From NCBI GenBank assembly GCA_034336665.1, contig JAPFBE010000013.1, positions 18,455,056 to 18,519,055 of the forward strand: a DNA stretch of 64,000 nt, in the 5' to 3' direction. Under the pieces are notes generated by a model that was not told the DNA's origin, searched no databases, and saw nothing but the letters and a program-made list of their open reading frames with translations. Origin of the DNA: Luscinia megarhynchos (Eukaryota > Chordata > Aves > Passeriformes > Turdidae). A program made the position numbers and the translations under genes. Below, in pieces: positions 25,501-38,190 of the stretch (its first letter is position 1; each line of letters opens with the position of its first letter).

Positions 25501-28500
25501 AAGACTACAATGAGAACAAGCCTTTTACAACACAGCATTAGTGAACCACAACCCCATCCTGCCCAGAAATACCCTTTCTAGGTGCCGCTTCCTTTTGTTC
25601 CCCAGTGGGGCAAGCCTGAAAAGAGCTACTGTAGCTTTGCTCCCTGTCTAGCAGGGACACAGCCAGGAAAGGACTCGGTGGACTCCACCCTATTGAATAT
25701 GGAGCAATTCACTCCAAAGCAACTAAAGCATGCAAATAATTGCATTGACTTCAAATGAAATTATTCCTATGTGTAAGTGCTCTACTGAATCAGGGCCAGG
25801 GTGCTTAGCACTCTGGAGTATCAAGTCTTAAAAGTTTTGGAAGGCTTTAAGTGAGAGGGAATGGTTTGGGAAATAGGGGGGAGGAAAGTGGGTGGGAAGA
25901 AGTTCTCCCACTGAATAATAGATCAATTATCTCTGAAGTCTGTGATGGGTACGAATAGAGAGAAGAATGTTGGAAGGTCTGAATCTATTTGGACATTTGT
26001 GTTAACCATGACGTAGACACCCCCTAATCCACGCTGACCCAAAAACTGGACTGGCTGTATGTTTAGGAATTTGAGTTCAGGAAAACATCCTGTAGTAGCC
26101 TATGCACACAACTTATCTTCTTTCTTTCCTTATCTCCATCACAATACAAAAACCTGCTGTTTTTGAAGGGATGGGATGATTTCCACAGTACAAAAAATGG
26201 CTGAAATTCTTCTTGTCCCAAGCTGAAGAAGGTAGATTTTTTAATTGAGTGAAACTTGAAGGCCATGAGGCTCCATGAAGCCAGCTAAGCAGAAGCACCT
26301 AGTCAGGCACTGTAATGCAGAGGAACTGCTCAATACCTGAGACCAGGCACGGAGCTGTTTTTCTGGGTTAGTCACATTGACAACAGCAGATACAGGGATG
26401 GCTCCCCCAGAGCCACTGGTTTGGCAGTAGGGAGCAGCACAAAAACCCTGTGGAAATTACTCAGCTGAGCTGAGTGCCACACAGGCATTTGGCTGCAGAT
26501 ATCCAAAGCTGCCTGTGGGCAAAATTAAGGAAAATATGAGGTGAAAATGGAAGGCCATAACTTCAGTTTCCTACTGAAAGACCAGGAATATCCTTTGCCA
26601 TGTTACATTCCTGAAAGATCTCATCCCAAGAATGTGGATATACCAACCAGTTCATTCCCAAACCTCTCCTAGCATCACTGGCTTCCTTCTGCTTTAACAG
26701 ACACTAGTTGTGTGCACTTCTCAGGCCTGATCCCAGTTTATTCCAAAAACAACAGATGAAAGGCAGCAAGCATTAAAGTAAACAGGAATTTTGCTCTCAA
26801 CCACATTTGGAGCAGAATTTGACCCAGAATTAAGAGGACACTTTTTACTGGGGATCTAGCAGGTTTCTGATGCTGTTCCAGTAGCTTCAGGAAGCACACC
26901 TGCTCTTGGATCTGCATGGCAATTTCTGTGGTTTGGCCAGTGAGGAGGGTTTTATATTATTTTTAAACCTTACCATTAAAAACAAGGAGCTATTTTTTCT
27001 CTTTTTTCTTTTTTTTTTTTTTTTTTTAATTTTTGCAAAAAGCTTGGACAGGACTGAATAACCTTACAGGTGACAAAGCCATACAGAAAATATTCTCAGG
27101 GTTGCACACAGAAAATATTTCCCACAGTTCTGGATACTTCACCCAGCTTCAGCCTCTCATGCAAGAGCCCTTCCCTCAGCTGCCTGCCTGCTGCCTGTCA
27201 GAACTGACCTCACATGAGCCAACTGCAGCAGAAGACCACTGGTGCATCTGGTGTGATTCCAGGGGATCTCCATAGCCTCTGCTCTGTGTTTCTGGCTCAC
27301 TTCTCTCTCCCTAACAGTGGGAATTTAATGGCAGGTGATGCCAAGCTGATGGACTCTAATAGCTTTTTATTCCACCCATTACTATCCCATCTTACATAGG
27401 GAGACTAGACACAGCCATGTCACAGAATTAAGCTGGGTAGGGAAGCAAAGGCTGTGATCCAGTGCTTCCCATCACTAATACCTGGGATATATACCCTATA
27501 CCCTAGATATATCCTATAACCCTATACCTTATGCTTTGACCATTGCATTCATGAGATGGAATCTGCTATAAATGACCAAATCAGAAGTGGAAACATTTAT
27601 GAAAACACATAGTTTTGAAGCAGTTTTCCACAAGTGTCACCAGCAGTGCAGAGGACAGCTCCAGTCCAGGGAGGGCAGCTCCCAAGTCCTGGTGAAACAA
27701 TCTTGTATGATGTGCCTGCTACAGGAGAGTTAGGCCAGGAACCTGGACAGAAAGGAGAATCTTTAAGCCATTGAATATGATTTTAAACAGTTTTGGATAA
27801 TAGCAAAGCAAGCACATGAAATGATGCTTAGACAGGCATCTGAAACAGTTTCTACTTAAAATATGGGAGGAGGAAGAAAGTACCCCATGTTTAAATCAGA
27901 AAAAAAAAAGGTATCATTTAAATTTAAAAAAAGGAAAAAGAGGAATATTTCACCCCCCCTTTCAATATAACCTACCTATGGCAGGAGCTCAACACCTGGG
28001 GAATTTCCAGGCCTGCCTTTCAGAGGATATGGAGAGCAGCAATAGTCGAGCAGGTCATTCCTGCCTGGGAGCTGCAGCAGGGCTGAAATTGGACCCAGCC
28101 ATCTGCGTCATCATCAAACAATTAGTAACTGCTCCAGGTAACTCGGGCCACCAGCCAGGGCTCTTGAAAACGTCTGTGGCCGGATAAGGGCTGTCATATT
28201 CCTGATGTCAACAGCCAGGCTTGCAGTGAACTCTGCACCATCAGGCAGGAGCAGCCGGGCTGCTGGAGGAAAGCACAGAACACCTGCCAAGGCAAAGAGC
28301 TGCTGGGGCTGGTGCAGGACACACTTGGGAGGGAAGGACATGCTGGGCCAGCTCACTTCCCAACAGCGTGCAAAGGCTGGCTCTGGTGGGGATTTCCACT
28401 GGTACAGGCTTGTAAGTACAGGGAATCACATCCACAGACCCAATGTCCACTTTGCTCACTTTGGGCAGTAGAGATCATAACACTGGAGGTGCTCCTTTAG

Positions 28501-31500
28501 CCAGCTTAGTTTTTAGAATTCCACAAATCAAACTTGTTTGATAAGCCATTTCTTGAAATGAGGAGAGTGATGATATAGAGAAATTGGGGCCATTATGGAA
28601 AATGCTTTGACATTCTCTGTAATGAGACATTTTCATGATTCACCCTAGATCCAAAGGGAAACATTTCTATTACATGGTGCAAGTCATCCAATTCAAATAG
28701 CATCACTGAGATGTGACTTGTCTCTGCCTCAGCAGCTGCTTTTTCATTTCTCCATCATCAGGTAGGCAACCAGAAAAAGCCTGCCAAACCACTGGCTCTG
28801 AGGGAGCCATCCCTGTATCTGCTGCTGTCAACATGACAAAGAAACATGCAGACCCCAGTTTTAGCCCTACCAAAGGGGAAAGTGTTTTTTAAATCATATA
28901 CCTAGGCAATCTTTTGTAAAACTTTAGGAAAAAAAAAGGTACCCATTTCCTTCCATCAGATGTTCCTTTGGAGAGACTTGGATAGACCAAATCAGAACTC
29001 ACTATCTAGATATGGGGAAGTCTAGGGGAGACATTCAGAGCATTTTAGACTTTTAGTGTGGCAGAAACTTACTACACCAGATGCAAAGGCATCACTGTGC
29101 ATCAAGGACACAGGAGACACACAAGCAGGTGAGGCAGGAAAGAACAGCAGCTCTCAGCAGGCTGAATGCAGCAGAATTCACTAACCAGAGCTCTTCAGAT
29201 ATTGCTTTTCTTTTTTGCCCTCACTAACAAAACACCGAATGTTGACTAACTGAATTCATGTAAAGATTAGTTCACTCCAAAATCACAATTTCCCATTAAA
29301 AATCACATTATCACTTTCAGAGATGCTTTGGTGGGAGAGAACGAGCAAAGGGTCAACTACCTAGTCCATATGGATAAAAAATACAGTTGGGATTACTGCT
29401 GTAAATGCATGGAAGAGTCTCAGTCTCTGGTTTGGGTCTTAAAATAATCCCTATTAGATTATTAGTCATCTGATCTCATAGGCAAGATAATCTCAACTTT
29501 CACAGCTTTTGGATTACATCTCTAATTGTTTTTAGGTCCCAGCATCTGCTGTCTTGTTTACAACAAAACCAGGAAAAAATGTTCATAAAAAATAATATAC
29601 AAGGCAAAGGAATACAAATACTACTGAGCTGGAAGGAAAACCAACTACTTAACAACACCACCATTTTCCAGTAATTGCTTCCAAATTTAAAAAAAAATTG
29701 TTAATAATGTGGACATATTCATTCCAGATCCCTCATACTTAGATGTTTTCTGTGGATGAAGTGCATTGCTGATGTAATAGTCTGGAGCCAAGTGGAGCTC
29801 ACACCTACCGTGGTCTGGGTTCCACCTGTTTTTAGGTAAACCTTGACTTCCTGCTGTTAGGCATATCCATCTTCCAAGAGCCAGAACATGAAGACAAACT
29901 GTTTGTTTCCATTGCTTTGTCATGGCTGAATTACACTGTCCTAACACCCAGATCCAGTTCCAAAAGGCAGCAAAGCTGTAGCAAATATCCAGGGTGGAGG
30001 AGTGTGCTGACCAGGCTTGCTGGCCCATAGGGTGCAGGTGCAACTGCACATTTGGCAGATAGAAAGGGTGTGTTGTAAGGGTTCAAAAAGTATTTCTGTG
30101 CCACAAAGGGAAGCTTTAGAGAGAACAGGTGAAAGAATGAGAATAGTGAGCTGTTGCACTAAGCTGTTAGTGCCCTTCTTGAGAGGACCTTGTATCACTG
30201 CTGCTGTCTTCCCATCACAAAAGCCTGTGTTTGGGGAACTCAGAATATAAATCTACATTATTTACCATCAAAAGAAAATCTCTCTGCAGGTTTAATGGTA
30301 GCACTCACCTGTAAGCACAGTTTCACAAGACTCTATGTGTCTAAACATCACCTCTAACCCCTGGAATTCTCAAAGTAACACAATAACAGCTAACACAAAG
30401 CAAGCAGTAAGAATGAAGTCCATTGCAGCCCTGCCTTGATACCTGAGACCACTGCACATGCCTGGAGTCACAAATCAAGGCATTTACAGTAATCAGAGAA
30501 TACCTATCCAAGTGTAGAGAGATCTCTACTTAGCAGGAGGACTTAACTGAGCTAATAAGGGGGAAATACATGCCCCTTAGGAAAATCTCTTCAGTAGCAA
30601 GTAAGGAAATTCATTTGATGCAAATGTAAACCCCTATTAAGAAATACAAACCAGACATTGCTTGTGCATTTCCAAACCAGCATAGCTATTTTTGTTTTCA
30701 TTTTGCATATATCCCCACAGATTTTCAGAAGAGGTTTTCAGCTGCCTGGATTTTACTAGTGACTACATCCTTGACACCTTGTCTTTTTATGCACTGATTG
30801 GTTGGTGTCATAAGAAGCAGTATGTGCATTCTGTCTCTTCAAGTGTCCAATGTCTCTATTTTCCATAAGGAACAAATCCCTATTTACCAGTCAAGCAAAC
30901 TATCAAGCAAGAAGAATGACCTTCATTCACACACAATGCTTTTACATACTTTCTCTCCTTGCTCTAAGCCTAGAGCTAAATTCTTTCTGGGTAAATATTT
31001 TTCCATCTAAGAAACGTTTTTTTCCATTACAGGATTATATAAGCTGTTAGCAAACCATGTTTTAATCAGGAATTAAGCCCTGCTGGAAATGAAGAAGTGC
31101 ATGAAATACTGGGAAAAGAAAGTTTCTAATCAAAGGAAAATAACTCAGAAAAAAAAAAAAAATAAAGGAGTAAGAGTAGGGGTGGGCAATTGCTTAGCTT
31201 AAACTGACTGGGGTTCTAGTGAGCACTTGCTGCCTCATCTTCCACTAGATAAGGTTGCCTACAGGCACCAGAGAAATAGACCATTGAATTGTTTCTTATC
31301 AATTTCAGCTTCTGAGGAGGAGATGGGATTTAAGGAGTGCAGCAAATTCTTATTGGTTTCCCTCACTGGTGGGCAGAGGGGGCAAAGACCTCCTCAGGAA
31401 GTCCCCATCACCTGCACCCAGCATCCATCATCAGGTACCCTGCAGGAAACAGAAAACAGTGCAATGCCCAGGAGTGGGAATGGGAGCCCACCCAGTGCTC

Positions 31501-34500
31501 CTTTGAAATACACACCAGCCCCCCAAACCCTCCCTGTGTGTGTGTGGCCATGTGCCCCCAGCCTGAGCTCTGCCAAAGGGGAGGCTCCCAGTGGCCAGGC
31601 TGCACACTGGTGCCCAGCCAAAGCCATGCTCTGCCCCCCAAGCAGTGCTGACCACCACCTTTTCTCTGCTGATGCCACCTGGCTCATTGCTGGAGTTGAA
31701 GTTGTGTATTTGCTAGCACTCTTTGCTTCCCAAGGAAGCCAGAAGCACAGCAATCCACAAGTTTATATGCTGAAATGGGAAAAAAAAAACCCATATCAAT
31801 AAAGGAAACAACCAAACAAAAGATCAGTACAAAAGATAACCAAACATAGCATGCTATGTCTTAAGGATAGCAAAAGCAAAGAATTAAGTTTAAATTGTTA
31901 CAGTTTTATTCTGAAAATAATAGTTTCTTCCACTTCAGTCCAAAAAGTTTATCAAGCCAGCATATCACACACAGTAGCAGCTCCACCTCAAGAATTAACA
32001 ATATAGTTACACAGATACATATAAGTGTATATAAACACTTGCATAAGCCAAGGTACAGGTGTATCTTGAGTTATATTGGATTGTATAATGTTACTTGCCC
32101 TTGGTTTCTTTGCCATTCCAGCTGTTAAGCAGAATCCAGAATATTTGTGTGATTGCATGTTATTTCAGCTAAAGAGCTGTTAGAAATATCCAGCACAGAG
32201 CACAGACAGGGCTTATTCCTAATTCATATGCCAAGTTTTTTACCCCTGGCTGGATTCCACATGCTGCCCTTTTGCAAATGCAGACACTGGCTATCAGTTT
32301 TGCAAACAGATGTGCAGCAAGTTAATAGCACATAAACTCCTAAGGCTCCTAATTATTTGTTCTGAACAGGCAGAAATGAGCAAGACTTACACTAGGACAA
32401 GAATTCATAAAAGGCATTGATTTTCTTCAAACCAGAACAATTAGGTCAAACCATCTACTCTGATAACTGCATGATCACCCAGAAGCACTGATTTTGACAG
32501 TGTGGAAAGAACCTGGGCAAGATACCATCTGAGTTGTTCAAAACACAGGCTCACTCTGCAAGACACAGCTGGTGCTTGCACAGCTCCTGCAGCTTGTGAT
32601 TCACTTCAGCTGTGCAGAATTTCATCTCCAATCAAAACTATCCTGACACCAAATACAACAGTTGTGCAGTCAGTGGCAGAGCCAGCACTGTGACATGACA
32701 AAAAGGCCTTGCACTGGTCAGGCAGCCCTGGTTTCTGACACAGCTTTATGAACCCCTAAACTGTCCTGTACATTGCAAGTTTGCTGAGTTTTTTCCTGAA
32801 AAACAAAGAGGAAGTCATGCTGATTAAGCAGGAATGCTACATCTGAAGTCCATGTAAGAACTGGAGCAAGAGATCTCTAAACTTTTTGAAAGTCAGATAG
32901 GATGTCCAGCATATTGCCAGGCTGCTCCCTGTCATCCTTCCCAGCCTGCAGTGATGTGCCTGGAGACATCCAAACTATCAGCCTCCATGTCAGAGGAGCC
33001 CAAAGAAAGATGAGTTAGGCACAGCATCAGTATTGAAGGCAGGGAAATACCCAATCTAGCAACAAGAACTCCCACCTACCAAGAGAGGGATTAATCACCT
33101 AGTTCACAAGCTACATGAAACCTTGATTTATTGGTGAATTGTGGCAAGTGGGCTGGGCTCTTCATCTCTGAACAGGCTGTGCTGTTCAGGCAAACACCCC
33201 CAAACATCATTTGTGGAGTGAAGAGCTGGTGCAGAGCTGCTGAGCTTATTGATGGGAAGGAACTGGCTTCCTCAAGTGTGGTTTTACTCTGAAGTAACTG
33301 CCTTGAAAAATTGCCATTCCTCCGCGGGCTGTGTCTCTGCAGAGTGAGTCAGAGTGCAATAGAAGTCTTGGGTGACTGAGATAAGTTTGCATGGCCAGAC
33401 ACAGACAATATGCTCAGCACCCTCTGCATCCTGAGCTCAGAGCTCAGCCACAGCTCAGGAGCAAGACCCACCCTGGGACAGGCTCCTTCCTGATGGTCCA
33501 GGAGGCACAGCTATGTTCCATGGAAGCAGCCTTTCATTTTTGACTGCTTTCTATTCAAAGCTCCTCCTTCTGGTGCATCCTGATCCTTTTTTATCTTGAA
33601 ACATTAATCACAAAAGCAGTCACAAACAGGTCGTTATTAAAATGCAGGAGACCAAATTTCTGCTTTGCACAACACTGGGAAATTAAAATAATTTGTCACC
33701 ATGATTTCTTAGTAAACTGGATGTTCAGTCCTCAAGCGAGAAACTGTAGCAGGTGTGGAAACACCCTGAGTGTGCCACATCATGTAACTGAGCTAACGTG
33801 GAATATAAAATTCCCTCTGAAGTGTCTGGTTTTGGTTCCCTTCAGACCCACATACATGGTCAGTGGCCATATTGGTGTGGAAGCAACAGATTACTATCAC
33901 CAAAAGACATTTTGTTAAAAGTCACCTGGAAGAGGAAGGAAAATGCAAGTTCTCTAGTTAGCTCATTTTTTGACTTGGATGTCTGTCTCACTTTTCCCCA
34001 GAAGGGGAGGCAGTGGGATTCCCCAGCTGGCTTTTGCTGTTTAGCACCAGTCTTGCCTGCCCCATTTTTCCCTGAAGGCAGCCAAGGTAACAGAAGAAAA
34101 AGACTTGCAAAGCAGAAAAAAAACCTGCTTCTTGGAGACCTTGTTTTGCTGCATAGTGCAAATACCTGAAATACTTAGAAAAAAGGTATTCTTGCTTTAA
34201 AAGAAAAACCTGATGATTATCCATCAAGATTCAAGGAAAACTAGTCAATTACTTAATTCTTCATTAAGTTCCTGAACATATTCCAAGGAAATCTACAAAC
34301 ATATGCAATGTTTTTAATGTAGTTGTTATGAAGAAGTTATGAAATGTAGCCAGTTATGAAAAAGGAGAGCATTACAGTTCTCAAGTCAGTAATCTCTTAA
34401 GACATAAACTACCATAATCAGGCTGTATCTCAAGAATGTCCTCTTTTATACTTAATTTTAAAATTTTAATTAAAGTTACTTTCCTTTAGCATTTCTGAAA

Positions 34501-36000
34501 GGAAAATAAATGCTTGAAAGTGAAACATGGGGATGCTCTAAAAACAGAGTGGGGGGAAAAGCACTACTCCAAATTACCTTTAGATCAAGTCATTCTCCTA
34601 AGGCCAGGTTCAAGCTAACCCTGGGTTAATACTGAGCGAGCAAGAGCAGCACTCTCTGTGAAACCATTCACTCTCCATTTATCTGTCAGGGTGAGGAAAA
34701 TGGGAAAAAACAAAAGCCTGTGTATGAGGTCAGATCTTAAGCAACCAAGAGCTGGGTTTTCTTCCCTTTTTTGTCTTTCATCTTGCCTTTCTTTTGTTGG
34801 GTGCTGCTTTGGAGCACACACATTTACACTGTCCATGCTTATGGCACAAAAATAAATGCAAGCTTTGCCAATTCACAGATGCAGAGGGAAGCCCAAGCCC
34901 ATGCTTGAGGGCTTTGATCCACCAAGATTCATCAGCAGGCTCCATGGCAGTGCCAGACACAGCTGCTGAACATGCAGATCTCAGGGCTGGAGAACCATCC
35001 CTGCTGGAGGGGCAGGGAGGGCTTTGGCCAGGGTTTGCACGCAGTGCAGACAGGGGGAAGCCCTGTGAATCAGAATGGGCACTTTCCCAAGGGCTGCTTG
35101 GGGCATTTACAAGTCTAATTCTAAGTGTAGTTTACTCAAGCATGGCCACTGGCAGAGCTGCAGGCTCACCACCCCCTCATGCTCCACCTTCACATGCCTG
35201 GGGCCACCATCCCAGTTCCTGGCCATCTCTTGTCCCAGTACATCCCAGGCTCCAACCCTGCGCTTGTGAACGCCTCCACTGTCTGGGAGCCAGCCTCATC
35301 CCTCTTTTAGGAGACAGGAGCTGCCTCCACAACCCCTTTGCCACCAGCCATGGCCCATCTCTGCACTCTGCAAGTCAGGATCTAGTGGAAAAGTAAAATA
35401 AAATTTTCCCTCGTTTGGTGGAAGTGTTGTTGGACCCACCTGTAAGCACACTGACGACTTCTCTGCACCACCCACAACTTCAACAGAGCTCAGCCTTGCT
35501 GCCACCCTGTCCTCAGCAGACCAGCCTTCCCAGAGCTGCCACGTTCTCAGGAGACAGCTGTGTAGTGCTGTACAGAGCTGCAGACAGACAAAAACATGAC
35601 CTCAGATCTGCTGGTTGACACAAAGAAAGGCTGACAGTGGTGCAAGGGGGACACTGTGGGCTGTGGGACGCAAGAGGAGGGGGAGAATCCCAAACCAGCA
35701 CCAGCATATCTACAGGGGAGGGAGTCATGGTGCTGGAACCAAGTATCTGCATCATCCATCACAAACTGATCTTCATCAAGAACATTTCTGAGTGAGGAGG
35801 AAGTACTGGTATAAAATATGCTGGTCAGAAAAAAAAATCACCCTGAAAATTTGGGCAGATTAAGCAGAGTATATTAATCTTTTCTCTGAAAACCCCATCA
35901 ATGTCATTTGACAATTTGCTCAGCCCTCCAAATTGTTGCTGACAATTTTGGGTTTTTCAGCAGAATTAGTCATGCTGTAAATTGTTACACTTGAGATGAG
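22542..36000. other. Intergenic, no supported gene
   Basis: Mixed composition. A GC-richer part (about 23.0-24.7 kb) gives long overlapping ORFs on both strands, none recognisable. Simple features: a degenerate ATT/GTT trinucleotide tract (about 24933-24972), three TGATAA motifs (25449-25503), a run of 19 T (27009-27027) and CCCTATA-like units (27487-27532). Confidence 0.65.
25449..25503. promoter_or_regulatory. Cluster of three GATA-factor motifs
   Basis: TGATAA occurs at 25449, 25473 and 25497. The last two sit in the same octamer CTGATAAG, and the three are evenly 24 bases apart. An extra GGATAA follows the second. This is a candidate binding cluster only. Confidence 0.35.
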
Positions 36001-37064
36001 AACCACAATCACCAGTTTATCATATATCTAATTAAAACAAACCAAAGTATTTCACACTATATATACACTATGCTATTCATGTGCCAAACATCAAGATACA
36101 AAACACTTTGGAGTTCATATTGACGTCAGTTTTCTGCTTCAATCAACATTTACCTTTTAGGTCAATACATTTTTGTGTTTGCCATAACAGAAGCTAGAAT
36201 CAACATGCTTATGCCTGTAATTATTTCATTTAACTCTTTCAGTGTTCAAAATAAAGTTTTTAAGGAAAAGGCAAAGCTAAATACAAGTGTGTAGTGGGTT
36301 TGCCTGACCTTTTGCTCAGTTAAAATCAGAAAAATACTATTGCAGGGCTGTTATCTGGAAGAATCACCTCGTTCTTTGCCAGGACTGGCACAAAATACAC
36401 AACAACATTGCCAGTAATATTAAATACCAGTAATAGCCCACCTGAATAGCCGGGAGACAAACATTCAGTTATTAAAAGTGATGGTACAGAATTGCCTCAT
36501 TAAGCCCAGCAGCTCACTGTTTACAATGGGCTAGTGCCAGAAGAAGAACACAGTTTTACAGCTTTTATTACTATTGTCTCAGTGCATTGAAGTATCTGTT
36601 TTCAGATAACCTACAAAAAAAACCCCAATTTTAATCAACGTGAGGTATTTGAACTCTGTGGCCATCATTTGATACAGCCCTGCTGAGATAAGTAGGAGAA
36701 TGTATAGTTATCTGTTTGGTTTATGCAACAAGTAAACTTCTTATACCCTGCTGCTCTTGCCAACATTACCAGTGCTGGCTGGAGAGCTGGTGGAGAAAAC
36801 ATCTGCCCAGGGATGGATGATGTGTGTTACAAGTGCCACAAAGGCTGGCAAACTATGACCAAGGGTGCCAATGGCTTCCTCAGCACTGCCATCCCAGGGA
36901 ATGATTTTGTGTCTCCCAAGCTTAAAATAGGCTCAGGATAAGAAGAGTGTGTAGGAATGGTATGAAATTTACAGGCACAAAATCACATGTGCCCTGCCAA
37001 GAAGCACACACACATATTCACATGGGAGGCTTGTTGGCAGGCTCACTCTCCTGCTTTCTCTCTC

Positions 37065-37127
37065 ACATGTATATGTATATATGCATAAATATATATGTAT
37101 ACATACATATATATGTGTGTGTGTGTA
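37065..37127. repeat. Compound TA/TG microsatellite
   Basis: A run of alternating TATG, TATA and CATA units ending in (TG) repeats and a T run. It is likely length-variable. Confidence 0.9.
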
Positions 37128-38164
37128 TTTTTTTTCTGGGCCACAGGTCTTCCTGCAAGCCTAGAATTGTCAAAACCCCTTTCACTGGCCTTACTTTAAA
37201 TTGTTGACAAGAGCAACAGCTGTTCAGGGAAGTGAGGAAAAGACATATATGTACAGCAGGGAAGAAAAGACATTCATGGAGAGAGGGGCAGGAGAACAGA
37301 GGAGTTTTCCCCACTCACAGGTAAAGCACACCACTATGGAGGTTCAGTACCCTCTGAATGGGGTAACCAGGAGTTTCTAGGCAGTTCTCTGGGCACTGTT
37401 AGCCTGCCTCCATTCCAGGAGTGAGAATGCCATGCCCAGTTTCTCTCTGTGGTGTGGGCATGGGGTGTTTCAGTGCCTGCCCACGGCCAGGACAGAGCCA
37501 TGATGCCAACTCTGGAACTACTCCTGTGCAGCACCACTTCTACACCTTCCTGCACTCATCCCCATCCCAATTGCAGCTCCTCAAAGGAGGAGGGAGGAGG
37601 AAGGTCAGTGTGCTCCATTGCAGACTGAAAATAAAGATAAAAAAACATGCAAAATTGTCTATTAGTGCATGAAAGACAAACACTGTTTGCCTCACTCCCC
37701 AGTAACTCAGTGCCTTAATGGCAGAAGATAGACAATTAATAGTGTGGCTTCCGTGTTCAATCACGTTGGGGGCTATGGCTTAAAGCCACTTTAAAGAAAC
37801 TAGGCCAATCATTTTATGAGGCGTGGGAATTGTTAAATTGGGCTACCCCTTCTGCTTTATACAATTGCATGAAGACTGGTATTGTGGAGAGGCTTTAATG
37901 AAGGCCTTATATAGCTCTAGGTCAGGACATTTGCATTTGTGAAGATTGCATTGAACACACAAGAAATGAAACAGCATGAACAAACAGCAGTGTTTTCATC
38001 TTAAAAAAAAAAAAAACTCAACACATTCCATCCGTGGGAATATGGTAAAAGGGACTGGGAAACAATAGTTTCTATTTCCAGCTCTGCTGTCAACTTTCAG
38101 GAGTCTGACCTTAAGCAAATCATTTTACTCTGGAACCTCATTTATCTGCCTCGGGTGTGTAGAG

Positions 38165-38190
38165 GCTCATTAGTACTCTTACTAATGAGC
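38165..38190. repeat. Perfect hairpin, 11-bp stem with homeodomain cores
   Basis: GCTCATTAGTA (38165-38175) and TACTAATGAGC (38180-38190) are exact reverse complements around the loop CTCT. Each arm holds a TAAT core in the context CTAATGAG, a homeodomain-type site, giving a symmetric pair. Confidence 0.85.

Noticed and set aside
27487..27532. CCCTATA units as an interstitial telomere repeat
   Set aside because: The units are CCCTATA or CCTATA rather than CCCTAA, few in number and imperfect.
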